A stretch of DNA of 64,000 nucleotides from Woronichinia naegeliana WA131 (GTDB lineage: Bacteria > Cyanobacteriota > Cyanobacteriia > Cyanobacteriales > Microcystaceae): the NCBI GenBank assembly GCA_025370055.1, contig CP073041.1:6976272-7040271 (forward strand), read 5' to 3'. Position 1 is the stretch's first letter, and the number at the start of each line of letters is the position of its first letter. Below the pieces are notes generated by a model, which did not search any database, was not told the origin of the DNA, and was given only the letters and a program-made list of their open reading frames with translations. Below are positions 8,947 to 18,102 of this stretch, one piece after another. The translations under genes and the position numbers were made by a program.

Positions 8947-9609
8947 ATGCAGAGCAGCGTTCCTATTTTTTTGATCATTGAAGACCACCCCGAAGTGGCC
9001 CAAAATAATTGTCTCTTTCTCAAAGAAATAGACTCTACAGCAATTTGTACTATTGCAGCAACCCATCCCGAAGCCTTTGAGCGTCTTAATCTTCAACCCA
9101 TTGCCCTAACTGTCGTTGACTTGTTAGTGGGTACTTTGACTGGTGAACAATCTGCCCACAATGCCCTCGCTTTTTTACAGCAAGTTTTAGAACAATATCC
9201 TGACTTAAATATTCTCATCTACACCAGCGAGTATAGCTATCTCAAGCCCCTTTCCCAGCGCATTGGTTCCCATCAAGGCGGTTTTGTCGTTGTCAGTAAA
9301 CTTGAGCGGCGTAAAGTGTTTTTGGAAGGTGCAAGACAGGCTCTAGAGGGTAAACTGGCCTTGCCGAGAGAACTTCGTCACGATATTAATCTTACCGAAC
9401 GGGAACTGGATATTCTAACCTTACTTTGCCAACAATCCCTAACCGATAAAGCGATCGCTGAAACCATGAATCTTTCCTTGAAAACCATCCAAAACTGTGT
9501 GCAACGTTTGAAAGTGAAACTCAGTGTGGACTATTTAGATGAGAATCAAACCAGTCCTCGTGTAGCCCTTTGTATGGAAGCGATGCGACGCAAATTACTT
9601 GTTTTTTGA
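8947..9609 (+). CDS. LuxR/NarL-family response regulator
   Basis: 220 aa. N-terminal receiver: LIIEDHPE acidic pocket, LTVVDLLVG phospho-acceptor Asp near residue 60, ILIYTSEY switch, VVVSKLERR Lys near 120. The C-terminal LuxR helix-turn-helix is at ~148-205 (INLTERELDILTLLCQQ, DKAIAETMNLSLKTIQNCV). It is the cognate partner of the kinase ending 26 bp upstream. Targets are not evident here. Confidence 0.88.
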   Translation: MQSSVPIFLIIEDHPEVAQNNCLFLKEIDSTAICTIAATHPEAFERLNLQPIALTVVDLLVGTLTGEQSAHNALAFLQQVLEQYPDLNILIYTSEYSYLKPLSQRIGSHQGGFVVVSKLERRKVFLEGARQALEGKLALPRELRHDINLTERELDILTLLCQQSLTDKAIAETMNLSLKTIQNCVQRLKVKLSVDYLDENQTSPRVALCMEAMRRKLLVF

Positions 9610-10389
9610 GAGTCTTTGGAATTTTGCTTGCTGTAAAATTTTCGCCGTTTAACTTCCTAAACATAAAAAGCGATCGCCGTTCAACTTCCTAAACATAAAA
9701 AGCGATCGCTGTTTAACTTCCTAAACATAAAAAAAGTCTTGCTGTAAATTTTTCGTTGATTAGGTCTAAATGCGATCATGAAAATCTTAGCGTACCGTGC
9801 TCAAGGAGAAACCATCAACTAATTATTTATAGATGGGAGCAGTTTGGTGATGCGGAGGCACACAGAAAACGGAGTTAACCGAAGTTAAACAGCGTCAACT
9901 GCTTTATATTCGCTCCCCGATTGACCGATGGAGGCTTACGCTTCCTTGGTTCTAGGGTCTGGGACTTGCCTTTGTCCGTTTTCGCCTCCAATAATCAACT
10001 TCCTTGTGGTATCAATTACTGGAAACTTCCGAGTCCGTTCTAGCAATATTTCCTTTGTTTTTTAAAAAACAAGGAGGCGGGGAGTTCAAAATCCTCCATT
10101 CTTGCAGGATACCTTCGGCAACATTGGTATTTGAGTGCAATACGACCCCATTATCTCTGGTAAACTGCTCCCCAGCGCGAGCCTTTTTAAGAGTCTCGAA
10201 CTGAGAATCGAGTTGTGACGTATCAACACTTGTCAATTCCAACAATCGCGCAACCTACGCGGTTTGAAACTTAATAACGATTGTAGCAAAAAAAGGAGGG
10301 AATTCTCTTATCGACAAGATTCTTTTTGGTCCGATTAACCCCGTTATACTTCGTTATTCCATGATCAGGTGTGTTGACGACCTTCACGC
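9610..10389. other. 780-bp non-coding region with repeats and a possible decayed element
   Basis: Beyond the 32-bp repeats, 9850-10010 and 10012-10330 are GC-richer than the surroundings and contain short complementary stretches (for example TTTTTTAAAAAAC near 10060 beside GGAGGCGGGG). A 77-codon minus-strand frame (10012-10245) and a 66-codon plus frame overlap each other; neither resembles a family I know or has a convincing RBS. A remnant of a mobile element or a structured RNA is possible. I cannot assign it. Confidence 0.4.
9647..9735 (+). repeat. Three tandem 32-bp repeats carrying HIP1
   Basis: Units start at 9647, 9679 and 9711 (GTTTAACTTCCTAAACATAA then AAAGCGATCGCC; the third is incomplete). 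The same 32-bp unit in the opposite orientation forms the array at 44814-44950. The array is bracketed by CTTGCTGTAAA sequences (9628 and 9738), the reverse complement of the end of the 98-bp dispersed element. Confidence 0.85.
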
Positions 10390-11163
10390 TTAAAATTGTC
10401 GTCGAGCAAAAATGAGATTGGCAAAGGTTAGTAACAAGACAATATATAAGAAGCCGTAGAGAGCACTACTCAGCAATTCTGTTGTCGAGGGCAGAAGACC
10501 ATAAACCGCATCATTTTTTAAGTTAAATCGTTCTAAATTCGGTAAGACCAAGTATAGCGATCGCGTCAAGGTTTCAATATTGGCATTCTTGGTAATGGCA
10601 CCGAGTTTCAGTAGATCTCGACTAATGTGACCCATAAAGTAAACACCAAAACTAAAGAGAGTGGCCAAAATCGAACTGGTAAAAACGCCAAAGAGAATGG
10701 CCACCGCCGTTAAGACCGCCAATTCCAAGAGCAAAAATGTCTGGGAAATGAGAATACTGGTTAAGGAGAAGGGAATTTTCGCCCAGAGTAACATCAGCAA
10801 ATAGATGATAGTCATAGCCGCAATCATCACGGCGAGAACTGCTGATAAACCTAAATGTTTACCGATAATAAATTCTGTCCGACTAATCGGCTTGGGAATA
10901 AGTACTAAAACTGTGCGTTTTTCAATTTCCTTATTGATTAAACCTGTGCCAACAAAAATAGCAATGATCGCACCTAATAGAGACGTAGCAGCTAAACCCA
11001 GATCCAGAAAGATTTTACCGTCTGCGCCAACGGAAATTTCGGGCAAGAGTCTCAGCGCCAGAGCCATCAGGATCGCAAAGAAACCAATCACATACAAAAT
11101 GCGATCGCGGATCACTTCTCGAAAACCATTAGCGGCGATCGCCCAGATTCTAAAGAAATTCAT
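10390..11163 (-). CDS. ABC-2-type transporter permease
   Basis: 257 aa with six hydrophobic segments (~25-42, 55-75, 105-130, 140-160, 163-185, 230-250). The FREVIRDRILYVIGFF start and INKEIEKRTVLVLIPKPISRTEFIIGKHLG after the second segment are typical of ABC-2/NosY-like permeases. The partner ATPase is not adjacent, as often in cyanobacteria. Substrate unknown. It is divergent from the J-domain gene. Confidence 0.8.
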   Translation of the reverse strand: MNFFRIWAIAANGFREVIRDRILYVIGFFAILMALALRLLPEISVGADGKIFLDLGLAATSLLGAIIAIFVGTGLINKEIEKRTVLVLIPKPISRTEFIIGKHLGLSAVLAVMIAAMTIIYLLMLLWAKIPFSLTSILISQTFLLLELAVLTAVAILFGVFTSSILATLFSFGVYFMGHISRDLLKLGAITKNANIETLTRSLYLVLPNLERFNLKNDAVYGLLPSTTELLSSALYGFLYIVLLLTFANLIFARRQF

Positions 11164-11331
11164 AGGGAAGAAATATCACAGATAACATTTTGATTATAGG
11201 ATTGATCGAAAAAGAGGCAAGATTCCTCAGCAACTATGCTGATCCTCTAATATTGCGTTTCTTTGATCGTGAATTTTATCCAGGAAATTTAGCTAAAATA
11301 GGGCAAACAATGGTTAGGACGCAGAACTTTT

Positions 11332-11844
11332 GTGGAACAAAAACAGAACACTCGTCAGTCAGCAACCCGACAATTGCCCCCCCAAACCCGACTACTCAAT
11401 AGTCATTATGCTATTTTAGGACTGCATCCGTCTGCCTCGGCCATTGAAATTCGCCGTGCCTATCGGGAACTGAGTAAACGTTATCATCCTGATACCACTC
11501 TGTTGGCGGCGGAAGTGGCCACCTTTAAATTTCAGCGATTAAATGAAGCCTATGCCATTCTCAGTCATCCTGAACGGCGATCGCTGTACGATCTCAAAAT
11601 TGGTTATTCCCGTTATCATGTGATTCAAGTTCCCCTTGAACCCTCAACGATGGATACGGATGATCAGGGCTTGTCTCGTACTGCCTATCTTGACCCCAAT
11701 GATCGTCCCCTATCGGCGGGAGAAATTTTTGCCCTCTGCCTGCTGGGGCTGACCCTGGTGGGCTGTTTGGGACTGGCCCTGCTGGTGGCTTGGCTCCGGG
11801 GAGATGCTCTCGGACTGACGGCTAATTTGGGCTTGAGTTATTGA
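11332..11844 (+). CDS. J-domain protein with C-terminal membrane anchor
   Basis: 170 aa from GTG 11332. The J domain spans ~25-85 (HYAILGLHPSASAIEIRRAY, the HPD motif in RYHPDT, FQRLNEAYAILSHPERRSLYD). A single membrane helix is at ~133-155 (EIFALCLLGLTLVGCLGLAL). The HPD is intact, so it should stimulate an Hsp70 at a membrane. In cyanobacteria this type of gene is commonly followed by a DUF3143 gene, as here. Confidence 0.88.
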   Translation: MEQKQNTRQSATRQLPPQTRLLNSHYAILGLHPSASAIEIRRAYRELSKRYHPDTTLLAAEVATFKFQRLNEAYAILSHPERRSLYDLKIGYSRYHVIQVPLEPSTMDTDDQGLSRTAYLDPNDRPLSAGEIFALCLLGLTLVGCLGLALLVAWLRGDALGLTANLGLSY

Positions 11845-12000
11845 ACAGAATCTCTGGAAGAGAAGATTCAAGGAGAAAATAACCTCAGTTTTAACAGAGA
11901 TCCTGAATAATGAAAGTTAAACTATTCTAAATTATTCTATTTCTGAAATATTTATTGCCTAAAATACAATATCTAACCTTGACGATTTTGCCTTTTGCCT

Positions 12001-12270
12001 ATGTCTCTACCGTCCTCGGATACTCCCCTTTATAATCACCCCTTGCCAGCGATCGAAACCTGGTTAACCGAACTTGGCTGTCAGCAGGATCGTCAAAATC
12101 TTCACTGTTGGAAAATTCAATATCCTGCCTGGCAGGGGGAACTTTGTCTGGAAGTGGAAGAATTGATTGTTCGTTATTTTTCTCAGACAGCTCAACCGGA
12201 AGTGACACGAAGTTTCAAGTATTCGCTCAGTCGTCAAGACATTGAATCTGCGGTTTTTACTGGCCCCTAA
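12001..12270 (+). CDS. DUF3143 domain-containing protein
   Basis: 89 aa from ATG 12001 ([16 protein letters not shown]). A TTG two codons upstream is possible but not needed. The whole protein is the DUF3143 domain: [34 protein letters not shown], and [13 protein letters not shown] at the end. Conserved in cyanobacteria and plastids, function unknown. It follows the J-domain gene and ends 17 bp before a hybrid kinase. Confidence 0.85.
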   Translation: MSLPSSDTPLYNHPLPAIETWLTELGCQQDRQNLHCWKIQYPAWQGELCLEVEELIVRYFSQTAQPEVTRSFKYSLSRQDIESAVFTGP

Positions 12271-12287
12271 GCTTTGGTATTCAAACT

Positions 12288-14732
12288 ATGGAACCTTTCA
12301 CCCCAGAGAAATTTCTCGTTTTGGTTGTTGACGATATTCGCGCCAACGTTCATCTGATCACCGAATTATTAGAGGCGATTGGCTATGCAACGACTTTTGT
12401 TACCTCTGGACGGGATGTCTTAGATCGAGTCAATTTGGCCCATCCTGATTTGATCCTTTTGGATCTGATGATGCCAGAAATGGATGGTCTAGAGGTCTGT
12501 GCCAAACTCAAGGAAAATCCTGAAACCTCTGATATTCCCATTATTTTCTTAACCGCTAGTAGTGAGACGATGCACCTTCTCCAAGCCTTTGAACAGGGAG
12601 CGGTAGATTATGTCACGAAACCCTTTAATCCGCCCGAACTGTTGGCCAGGGTTAAAACCCATTTGGAATTAAAACATACCCGCGATCGCCTAGAACAGGC
12701 CCTTTTAGAGCAGCAGGCTGCGGAAAGAGAAATCAGGGAAGCAGATCATGTGCTCCGCACCACCACCACTCGCCTTACGGCCCTCATTCACAACTTACGG
12801 TCTGGCATTCTGGTGGAAAATGAAGTCGGCCAAATTGTTTTAGCGAATCAAGAATTCTGCCGTCTTTTTGGCATTCAAACTAAAGTAGAAAGTTTGATCG
12901 GAGTTGATTTCTCCCTCTTGACTTTGCGGATTAAAACCCTGCTGGTAAAACCGAATGAATTTGACCCACGTTCAGATCATCTAGTTCATCCTTCCCGTCT
13001 GGTAATCAATGAAGAAATCTATTTACGAGATGGCCGAATCCTAGAGAGAGACTACGTTCCCATTGAAATGAACAATGAATCTTTTGGGTATTTATGGCTT
13101 TATCGAGATATCACACCTCGCAAACAGGCTGAGCAAATGTTGGAGCAAAAACTACGGTGGACAGTTTTACTTAAAAAAATCACCGAGGAAATTCGGGGCA
13201 GTCTAGATAGTCAGCAAATTTTTCAGACGACAGTTAATCAAATCGGGGCCACTTTTGAGGTGAATCGTTGTGTGATCCTCACCTATCTGGAGCAAACCGC
13301 CTCTCCCCTACTGTGTGTGGCCGAGTATTTGACCGAAGGGGTGGATTCGATGCTGAAAATGGATCTCCCTTTGATGGATAGTGCCCATCTGAAAAAGATT
13401 TTAACCCAAGACCAGGCTGTCATTTCTGAAAATATTGACACCGAAGAACTACTGGAATCCGAGCGATCGCTGTATCTCCAACTGGGAGTCAAATCCCTCA
13501 TCGCGGTGCGAACCTCCTATCAAGGCAAACCCAATGGTATTGTTGTGTTACACCACTGTACCCAGTATCGTCATTGGCATGAGGATGAAGTGGAATTGCT
13601 CGAAGCCGTGGCGGCCCAAGTGGGTATTGCCCTGGCTCAAGCGAAATCCCTAGAACAGGAACGCAAAATTCGCCGACAGTTAGCGGAACAAAATGAAGAA
13701 TTATCCCTAGCCACCCATGCCGCAGAAATGGCCAATCAAGCCAAAAGTGAATTTCTGGCCACCATGAGCCATGAAATTCGTACTCCCATGAATGCCATTA
13801 TTGGCATGACTGGATTATTATTGGATACTACCCTCAGTTCTCAGCAGCAATACTATACAGAGATTATTCGCAATAGTGGTGAAAATCTCCTGACTCTGAT
13901 TAATGATATTCTCGACTTTTCCAAAATTGAATCGGGCAAACTGGAACTGGAAGAACATCCCTTTGAACTGACTCAATGTATTGAAGAGGCTCTAGATTTA
14001 GTCATTCCCAGGGCCAGTGCGAAAAAATTGGAATTAGTCTATCGTTTTGATCCGGCTGTTCCCCAAAGCATAATTGGAGATGTCACCCGCTTACGACAAG
14101 TTTTAGTCAACCTCCTGAGTAATGCCGTTAAATTTACGGAGCATGGCACTGTTACCGTGGCCGTTGAAGTGGCTACACCTGCCCTGGTGGAGGATAATGT
14201 CTATAATCTTCGTTTTTCAGTTCAAGATACAGGCATTGGTATTTCTAAACCACAACAAGATTTTCTCTTTAAAGCGTTTAGCCAAGTCAACACTTCTATT
14301 ACTCGTCGCTATGGGGGTACCGGTTTAGGTTTAGCTATCTGTGCTCGCTTGACGAAAATGATGGGGGGCGGGATTTGGGTCGAGAGTCAAGGAGGAGCAA
14401 CGGGCAATGTTCCTGACGATTGGCAAACAGGTCAAGGGGACAACACAACCGGAACAACTTTTTACTTTACTGCCAAGGTGCAAGCGGTGATTCCAGAGGA
14501 GGGAGTGCCCCATCCCTTAGAAACTCCTTCCCTGGAAGGGCGGAAAGTTTTAATCGTGGATGATAGTTTTAATAATTGTCAATTTTTACAGGCTCTTTTG
14601 GAGAAATGGGGCTTAATTCCCCAGGTGAGCTTGTCCCCGCTAGAGGCTTTACATTGTTTAGAAGCTGAAGGGGTGCGACCTTTAGTTGATAAAAGCTGTT
14701 GTAATCAGGGTTCTACAGGGAACCCATATTGA
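12288..14732 (+). CDS. Truncated hybrid kinase (REC-PAS-GAF-HisKA-HATPase) with IS-derived tail
   Basis: 814 aa as it now stands. Kinase core, receiver 1, PAS and GAF are complete. The second receiver is cut after ALHCLEAE, and the frame reads into the IS end ([11 protein letters not shown]...) to a TGA at 14730-14732. Without the third receiver and HPt it could autophosphorylate but not complete the phosphorelay. The same tail is added to the GTPase at 50788. Confidence 0.8.
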   Translation: MEPFTPEKFLVLVVDDIRANVHLITELLEAIGYATTFVTSGRDVLDRVNLAHPDLILLDLMMPEMDGLEVCAKLKENPETSDIPIIFLTASSETMHLLQAFEQGAVDYVTKPFNPPELLARVKTHLELKHTRDRLEQALLEQQAAEREIREADHVLRTTTTRLTALIHNLRSGILVENEVGQIVLANQEFCRLFGIQTKVESLIGVDFSLLTLRIKTLLVKPNEFDPRSDHLVHPSRLVINEEIYLRDGRILERDYVPIEMNNESFGYLWLYRDITPRKQAEQMLEQKLRWTVLLKKITEEIRGSLDSQQIFQTTVNQIGATFEVNRCVILTYLEQTASPLLCVAEYLTEGVDSMLKMDLPLMDSAHLKKILTQDQAVISENIDTEELLESERSLYLQLGVKSLIAVRTSYQGKPNGIVVLHHCTQYRHWHEDEVELLEAVAAQVGIALAQAKSLEQERKIRRQLAEQNEELSLATHAAEMANQAKSEFLATMSHEIRTPMNAIIGMTGLLLDTTLSSQQQYYTEIIRNSGENLLTLINDILDFSKIESGKLELEEHPFELTQCIEEALDLVIPRASAKKLELVYRFDPAVPQSIIGDVTRLRQVLVNLLSNAVKFTEHGTVTVAVEVATPALVEDNVYNLRFSVQDTGIGISKPQQDFLFKAFSQVNTSITRRYGGTGLGLAICARLTKMMGGGIWVESQGGATGNVPDDWQTGQGDNTTGTTFYFTAKVQAVIPEEGVPHPLETPSLEGRKVLIVDDSFNNCQFLQALLEKWGLIPQVSLSPLEALHCLEAEGVRPLVDKSCCNQGSTGNPY

Positions 14733-16060
14733 TCAAGTTTTGCCCAAAATTGACTCCATCGTTCCTTGGTCAATACCAAAGCTCGTAGGCTCAAAATAAT
14801 TCCTGCTCCTTTTTCCTTCCATCGCATCCCTGAACAACATAATCGTTGTTTGACCAACGTCTTACAAGCTGCTTCCGTAACACCTGAACCAATCGGATAC
14901 TTTTTCTCTATGTATTCAGCATAATCCATTTGATGCTGATGATTCTCGTAATAAGTAATCGCCGCTTGTAGTTTCTCGGTAAGATTCTTAGAATGACTTT
15001 TTTCTTCTTTGACTTCTTTCATCAGATTTAGCAGTTCTCCTGCTTTTCCTTTTTCATGCTTGAGTTCTCGACAATTTTCAGTCAACCATTCTTTTTGTTT
15101 TGACACGGTATTCGGATGCAACGCTTCTGCCAAGGCACCTAAGTAACCAGAGGCATGATAGAAATCTAATATCTGTTCTTCCGTTTGCTTTTCTAAAAAC
15201 TTCCAATTTGATTCTGCCCCGTCTGCTATCCCGACCAATGTTGCCTCTGGATAACGGTTTTTCGCTCGCTCAATTTCTCTTTCTAATCTTTCTAGAAAAC
15301 TCTTTTTTCCATACTCTGGTGCCGCACCTAGATAGATTGTATGTTGACGTTCGCCTTCACTATCGTATAGGGAAACGGTTCCCACCATTGCTTCACGGTA
15401 GCCATCCTCACACATCAGCATACAGGTTCCATCTAATCCTATTCCCACTGTTGCAATTTGGCTATCCTCCTTGGGCGGGGCATAACTCCACGCTTCTTCT
15501 TTTGCCTGTACCACACTTCCTACTGCTTCACTCAATCTTTGGATATAGGATAGCGCTACTTTTCTACCATGATTTTCTAATAAATCATTTTTCACCTCTT
15601 TGCCTGCCATCCCTGACATTTTTGAGGATACCTGTTTTGCCAATAATGGCGTTGATGTTATGATTATCCTTGCTTCTCTTTCTAAGGGGCAATACGTTTT
15701 TCCTCAAAGGTGAACGCTGATATACATGACGATTCACTATAACCTCACCATAAGGTGTTTGATATTCTTTCGGTTGCTCTCCCTTACTCTTCCAGATTTC
15801 TTCACCGATTTTTAAGGGTGAACCATCTGTATCTAAATATTTCAAGGCTTCTTTGCTGGCGATGCAACCTACTTCGTTTAAGCCTTTTTGAATATTTATT
15901 TCTGTATCCAACATTGAACGACTGAGTTCTAATGTTAGTTCTATTTTTATCTTTGAACCCTCTACATTAATTAGTTTTGCTGTCATCATTGTTTCCTCTT
16001 TGTCACTTTTCATCCCATGTTAACACTTTTCTTTTCCTTCATCAACTAAAGGTCACACCC
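14671..16060 (-). mobile_element. ISKra4-family insertion sequence, copy A (1390 bp)
   Basis: The ends are imperfect inverted repeats: GGGTGCGACCTTTAGTTGAT at 14671 and the reverse complement of GGGTGTGACCTTTAGTTGAT ending at 16060. The flanks are a perfect 8-bp target duplication, AGCTGAAG at 14663-14670 and 16061-16068. Length and sequence match copy D exactly in size. It is inserted in receiver 2 of the hybrid kinase, with the transposase antisense to the host gene. Confidence 0.93.
14705..16013 (-). pseudogene. ISKra4 transposase, frameshifted (copy A)
   Basis: Two overlapping frames, 15585-16013 (142 aa, N-terminal) and 14705-15643 (312 aa, DDE core), correspond to the single 435-aa frame of copy C. 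Just after VYQRS this copy reads CACCTTTGAGG where copy C has CAGTAGGAGG, a net +1. The core retains GIGLDGT, VGIADGAESNW and GSGVTEAACK with the DDE residues. A TTG could start the second frame (MAKQVSSKMS). It may be dead, complemented in trans, or expressed by frameshifting. Confidence 0.85.
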
Positions 16061-17187
16061 AGCTGAAGAACATTTTGATGCCGCCATTTTAGATCTGAAA
16101 ATGCCAGAGATGGATGGTATTAGTTTGGCCGAGGCGATTCGCGCTTTACCGACCCAACGGGATTTACCGCTCATTATGTTAACGGGTGTTTATCTATCTC
16201 CTACAGAGCAACGGGGCCAGACCTCGGTGCAATTTGCTGCTTGGTTACAGAATCCGATTAGAGCACACCAACTCTATCAAACCTTTATCCAAATCTTTAA
16301 TCAGACCGATGCCTCATCTCTTCGACAGCGAGAGCCAGTCCGTCGGGAATCCAATACAGGTAGTCCCAGTAACTACCAGACTTCTGGGTCGATTCGGATT
16401 TTGTTGGCCGAGGACAATACGATTAATCAGCAAGTGGCCCTACTGTTGCTCAAGAAATTGGGTTATCGGGCTGATGTGGTCAGTAATGGCAAGGAAGTTT
16501 TAGATGCCCTAGAGCAAGCTGATTACGATCTCATTTTAATGGATGTGGAAATGCCGGAAATGGATGGTTTATCAGCAACCCAAGCTATTCGCACTAAGTA
16601 TCCTCACACCCAACGCCCCTGGATTGTCGCAGTAACGGCCTATTCTATGCTCGGCGATCGCGAACGGTGTTTAGAAAACGGCATGAATGACTACATTAGC
16701 AAGCCGATTCGGATCAAGGAATTAGAAGATGCCCTCAGTCAGGCAACGCAGCAACTAGGATTAGGAACTGAAAAGCCATCTGAAAACGTTCCGGCAGCAA
16801 CAACAACCTCTATGCCTACCACTCCTCCCATAACAGAGGCGGAAAGGATCATTGAGGCTAAAGTCCTAGATTCCATTCGTAAACTGGGAGGCTCTCAAGG
16901 GCAGATGATTCTTCAAGGCATTATCCAAGATTATTTAAACACTGCCCCTCTCCTCTTAGAGGAAATTCAAAAAGCGATTACCGCTAGGGATGCGAATCAA
17001 CTGAGACAGTCCACCCATTCTCTGGGGTCAAGTAGTGCTAATCTCGGAGCCGTTAACTTTGCCAAACAGTGCAAAGTCTTGGAAAATCTCGCCCGTGCAG
17101 AGGATTTAAGTCTGGCAAAAGAGCAGGGACAAGGCTTGGTGACAGAGTATGAGAAAGTAAAAATAGCGTTGCAAAGTGAATGTACTC

Positions 17188-18102
17188 ATGGTTGATTCGA
17201 TTGCGTCTTCGTCCCCAGCCCCTTTGATTCTGATTGTTGATGATGATAATTCTTTGCGGACGCTACTGCGGTTAGCCATGCAGGGGGAAGGTTATCGCAC
17301 CGATGATGCCACCAATGGGCAGGAGGCCCTGGCTAAATTTGAGCGTTTACAGCCAGATATTGTGTTATTAGATGCCATGATGCCGGAAATGGATGGCTTT
17401 ACCTGTTGTCAAAAACTGCAAGGTTTCTCGCGTGGTACAACTACTCCCATTCTGATGATTACGTTCCTCGATGATCAGGAGTCAGTGGATCAGGCTTTTG
17501 CGGCGGGGGCAACGGACTATATTACTAAACCCATTCACTGGGGCGTTTTATCTCAACGAGTACGGCGATTACTTCAGTCCCAACGGGCCCTAGATACGGC
17601 CAAAGAAGCTCAGGAACAACTTCGCAAACAGCAAATTTGGGAAACCCTTTTTCAAGATACCCTTCAGCAGTTCAGCCAGGCGCGTGCCTTATTTCCCCTG
17701 TTGCAATCGACCCTTAACTATTTACAAACGATTCTGCAAAGTTCACGGATTGTTTTGAGCTATCCCGATCAGTCCTTGTTTCTAGAGGTGGTGGTTCCGA
17801 TGATGGCCTCGGCTCGCAATCTGGCTTTTGCGGATTTAGCGTTTTTAAGTTCCTACGAAAACTATTATTTAACAGGGCAAATACTCCGTTTAGATCATTT
17901 AGCCACCAGTCCCTTGGCAACTTCGGAAATGGCGATCTTGAATGCTCTCAATTGTCAAGCTTTAATGAATGCACCTTTATTAAAAAATGGTCAGGTGGTG
18001 GGACTTTTAGCGGTTCATAGTCAATCGCCTCGGTCTTGGGATAGTTTAGATGCTCAACGGTTAGCCATGTTAGCCAATTTGATAGCGATCGCCCTTAGAT
18101 AA
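17188..18102 (+). CDS. Response regulator with receiver and GAF-like domain
   Basis: 304 aa from ATG 17188 (MVDSIASSSPAP), overlapping the split hybrid-kinase gene by 8 bp; a GTG at 17176 adds four codons. Receiver ~12-130: ILIVDDDNS, VLLDAMMPEMDGF phospho-acceptor, ILMITFLDD, ITKPIHW. A helical linker is followed by a GAF-like C-terminal domain (~155-304, LLKNGQVVGLLAVHSQ). No output DNA-binding or enzymatic domain. The overlap implies translational coupling with the kinase. It is convergent with and overlaps the next gene by 33 bp. Confidence 0.85.
   Translation: MVDSIASSSPAPLILIVDDDNSLRTLLRLAMQGEGYRTDDATNGQEALAKFERLQPDIVLLDAMMPEMDGFTCCQKLQGFSRGTTTPILMITFLDDQESVDQAFAAGATDYITKPIHWGVLSQRVRRLLQSQRALDTAKEAQEQLRKQQIWETLFQDTLQQFSQARALFPLLQSTLNYLQTILQSSRIVLSYPDQSLFLEVVVPMMASARNLAFADLAFLSSYENYYLTGQILRLDHLATSPLATSEMAILNALNCQALMNAPLLKNGQVVGLLAVHSQSPRSWDSLDAQRLAMLANLIAIALR

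Larger units (their letters stand above)
12288..17195 (+). pseudogene. Hybrid sensor histidine kinase split by an ISKra4 element
   Basis: Two in-frame parts, 12288-14670 and 16069-17195, join to an open reading frame of ~1169 residues if the IS (14671-16060) and one 8-bp target duplicate are removed. Domain order: receiver (1-125, [13 protein letters not shown]), PAS (~160-280), GAF (~300-460), HisKA with [12 protein letters not shown] (~490-555), HATPase ([19 protein letters not shown]), receiver 2 (~755, broken by the IS between its VDD pocket and LDLKMPEMDG), receiver 3 (LLAEDNTINQQ, LILMDVEMPEMDG), HPt (STHSLGSSSANLG). The 5' part still encodes REC-PAS-GAF-kinase, now ending in a 20-residue IS-encoded tail at 14732. 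The 3' part has an ATG at 16101 and may still be translated as REC fragment-REC-HPt. Confidence 0.88.

Noticed and set aside
9647-9735. CRISPR-like array
   Set aside because: The units are directly tandem with no unique spacers, and no cas genes are near. They are HIP1-bearing tandem repeats.
10012-10245. 77-codon minus-strand frame as a gene
   Set aside because: Overlaps an equally long plus-strand frame, has no recognised similarity or RBS, and lies in the unexplained block; left as non-coding.
15100-15663. 187-codon frame opposite the ISKra4 transposase (also at 48459 and 49857)
   Set aside because: Exact antisense shadow of the transposase, repeated with each copy.
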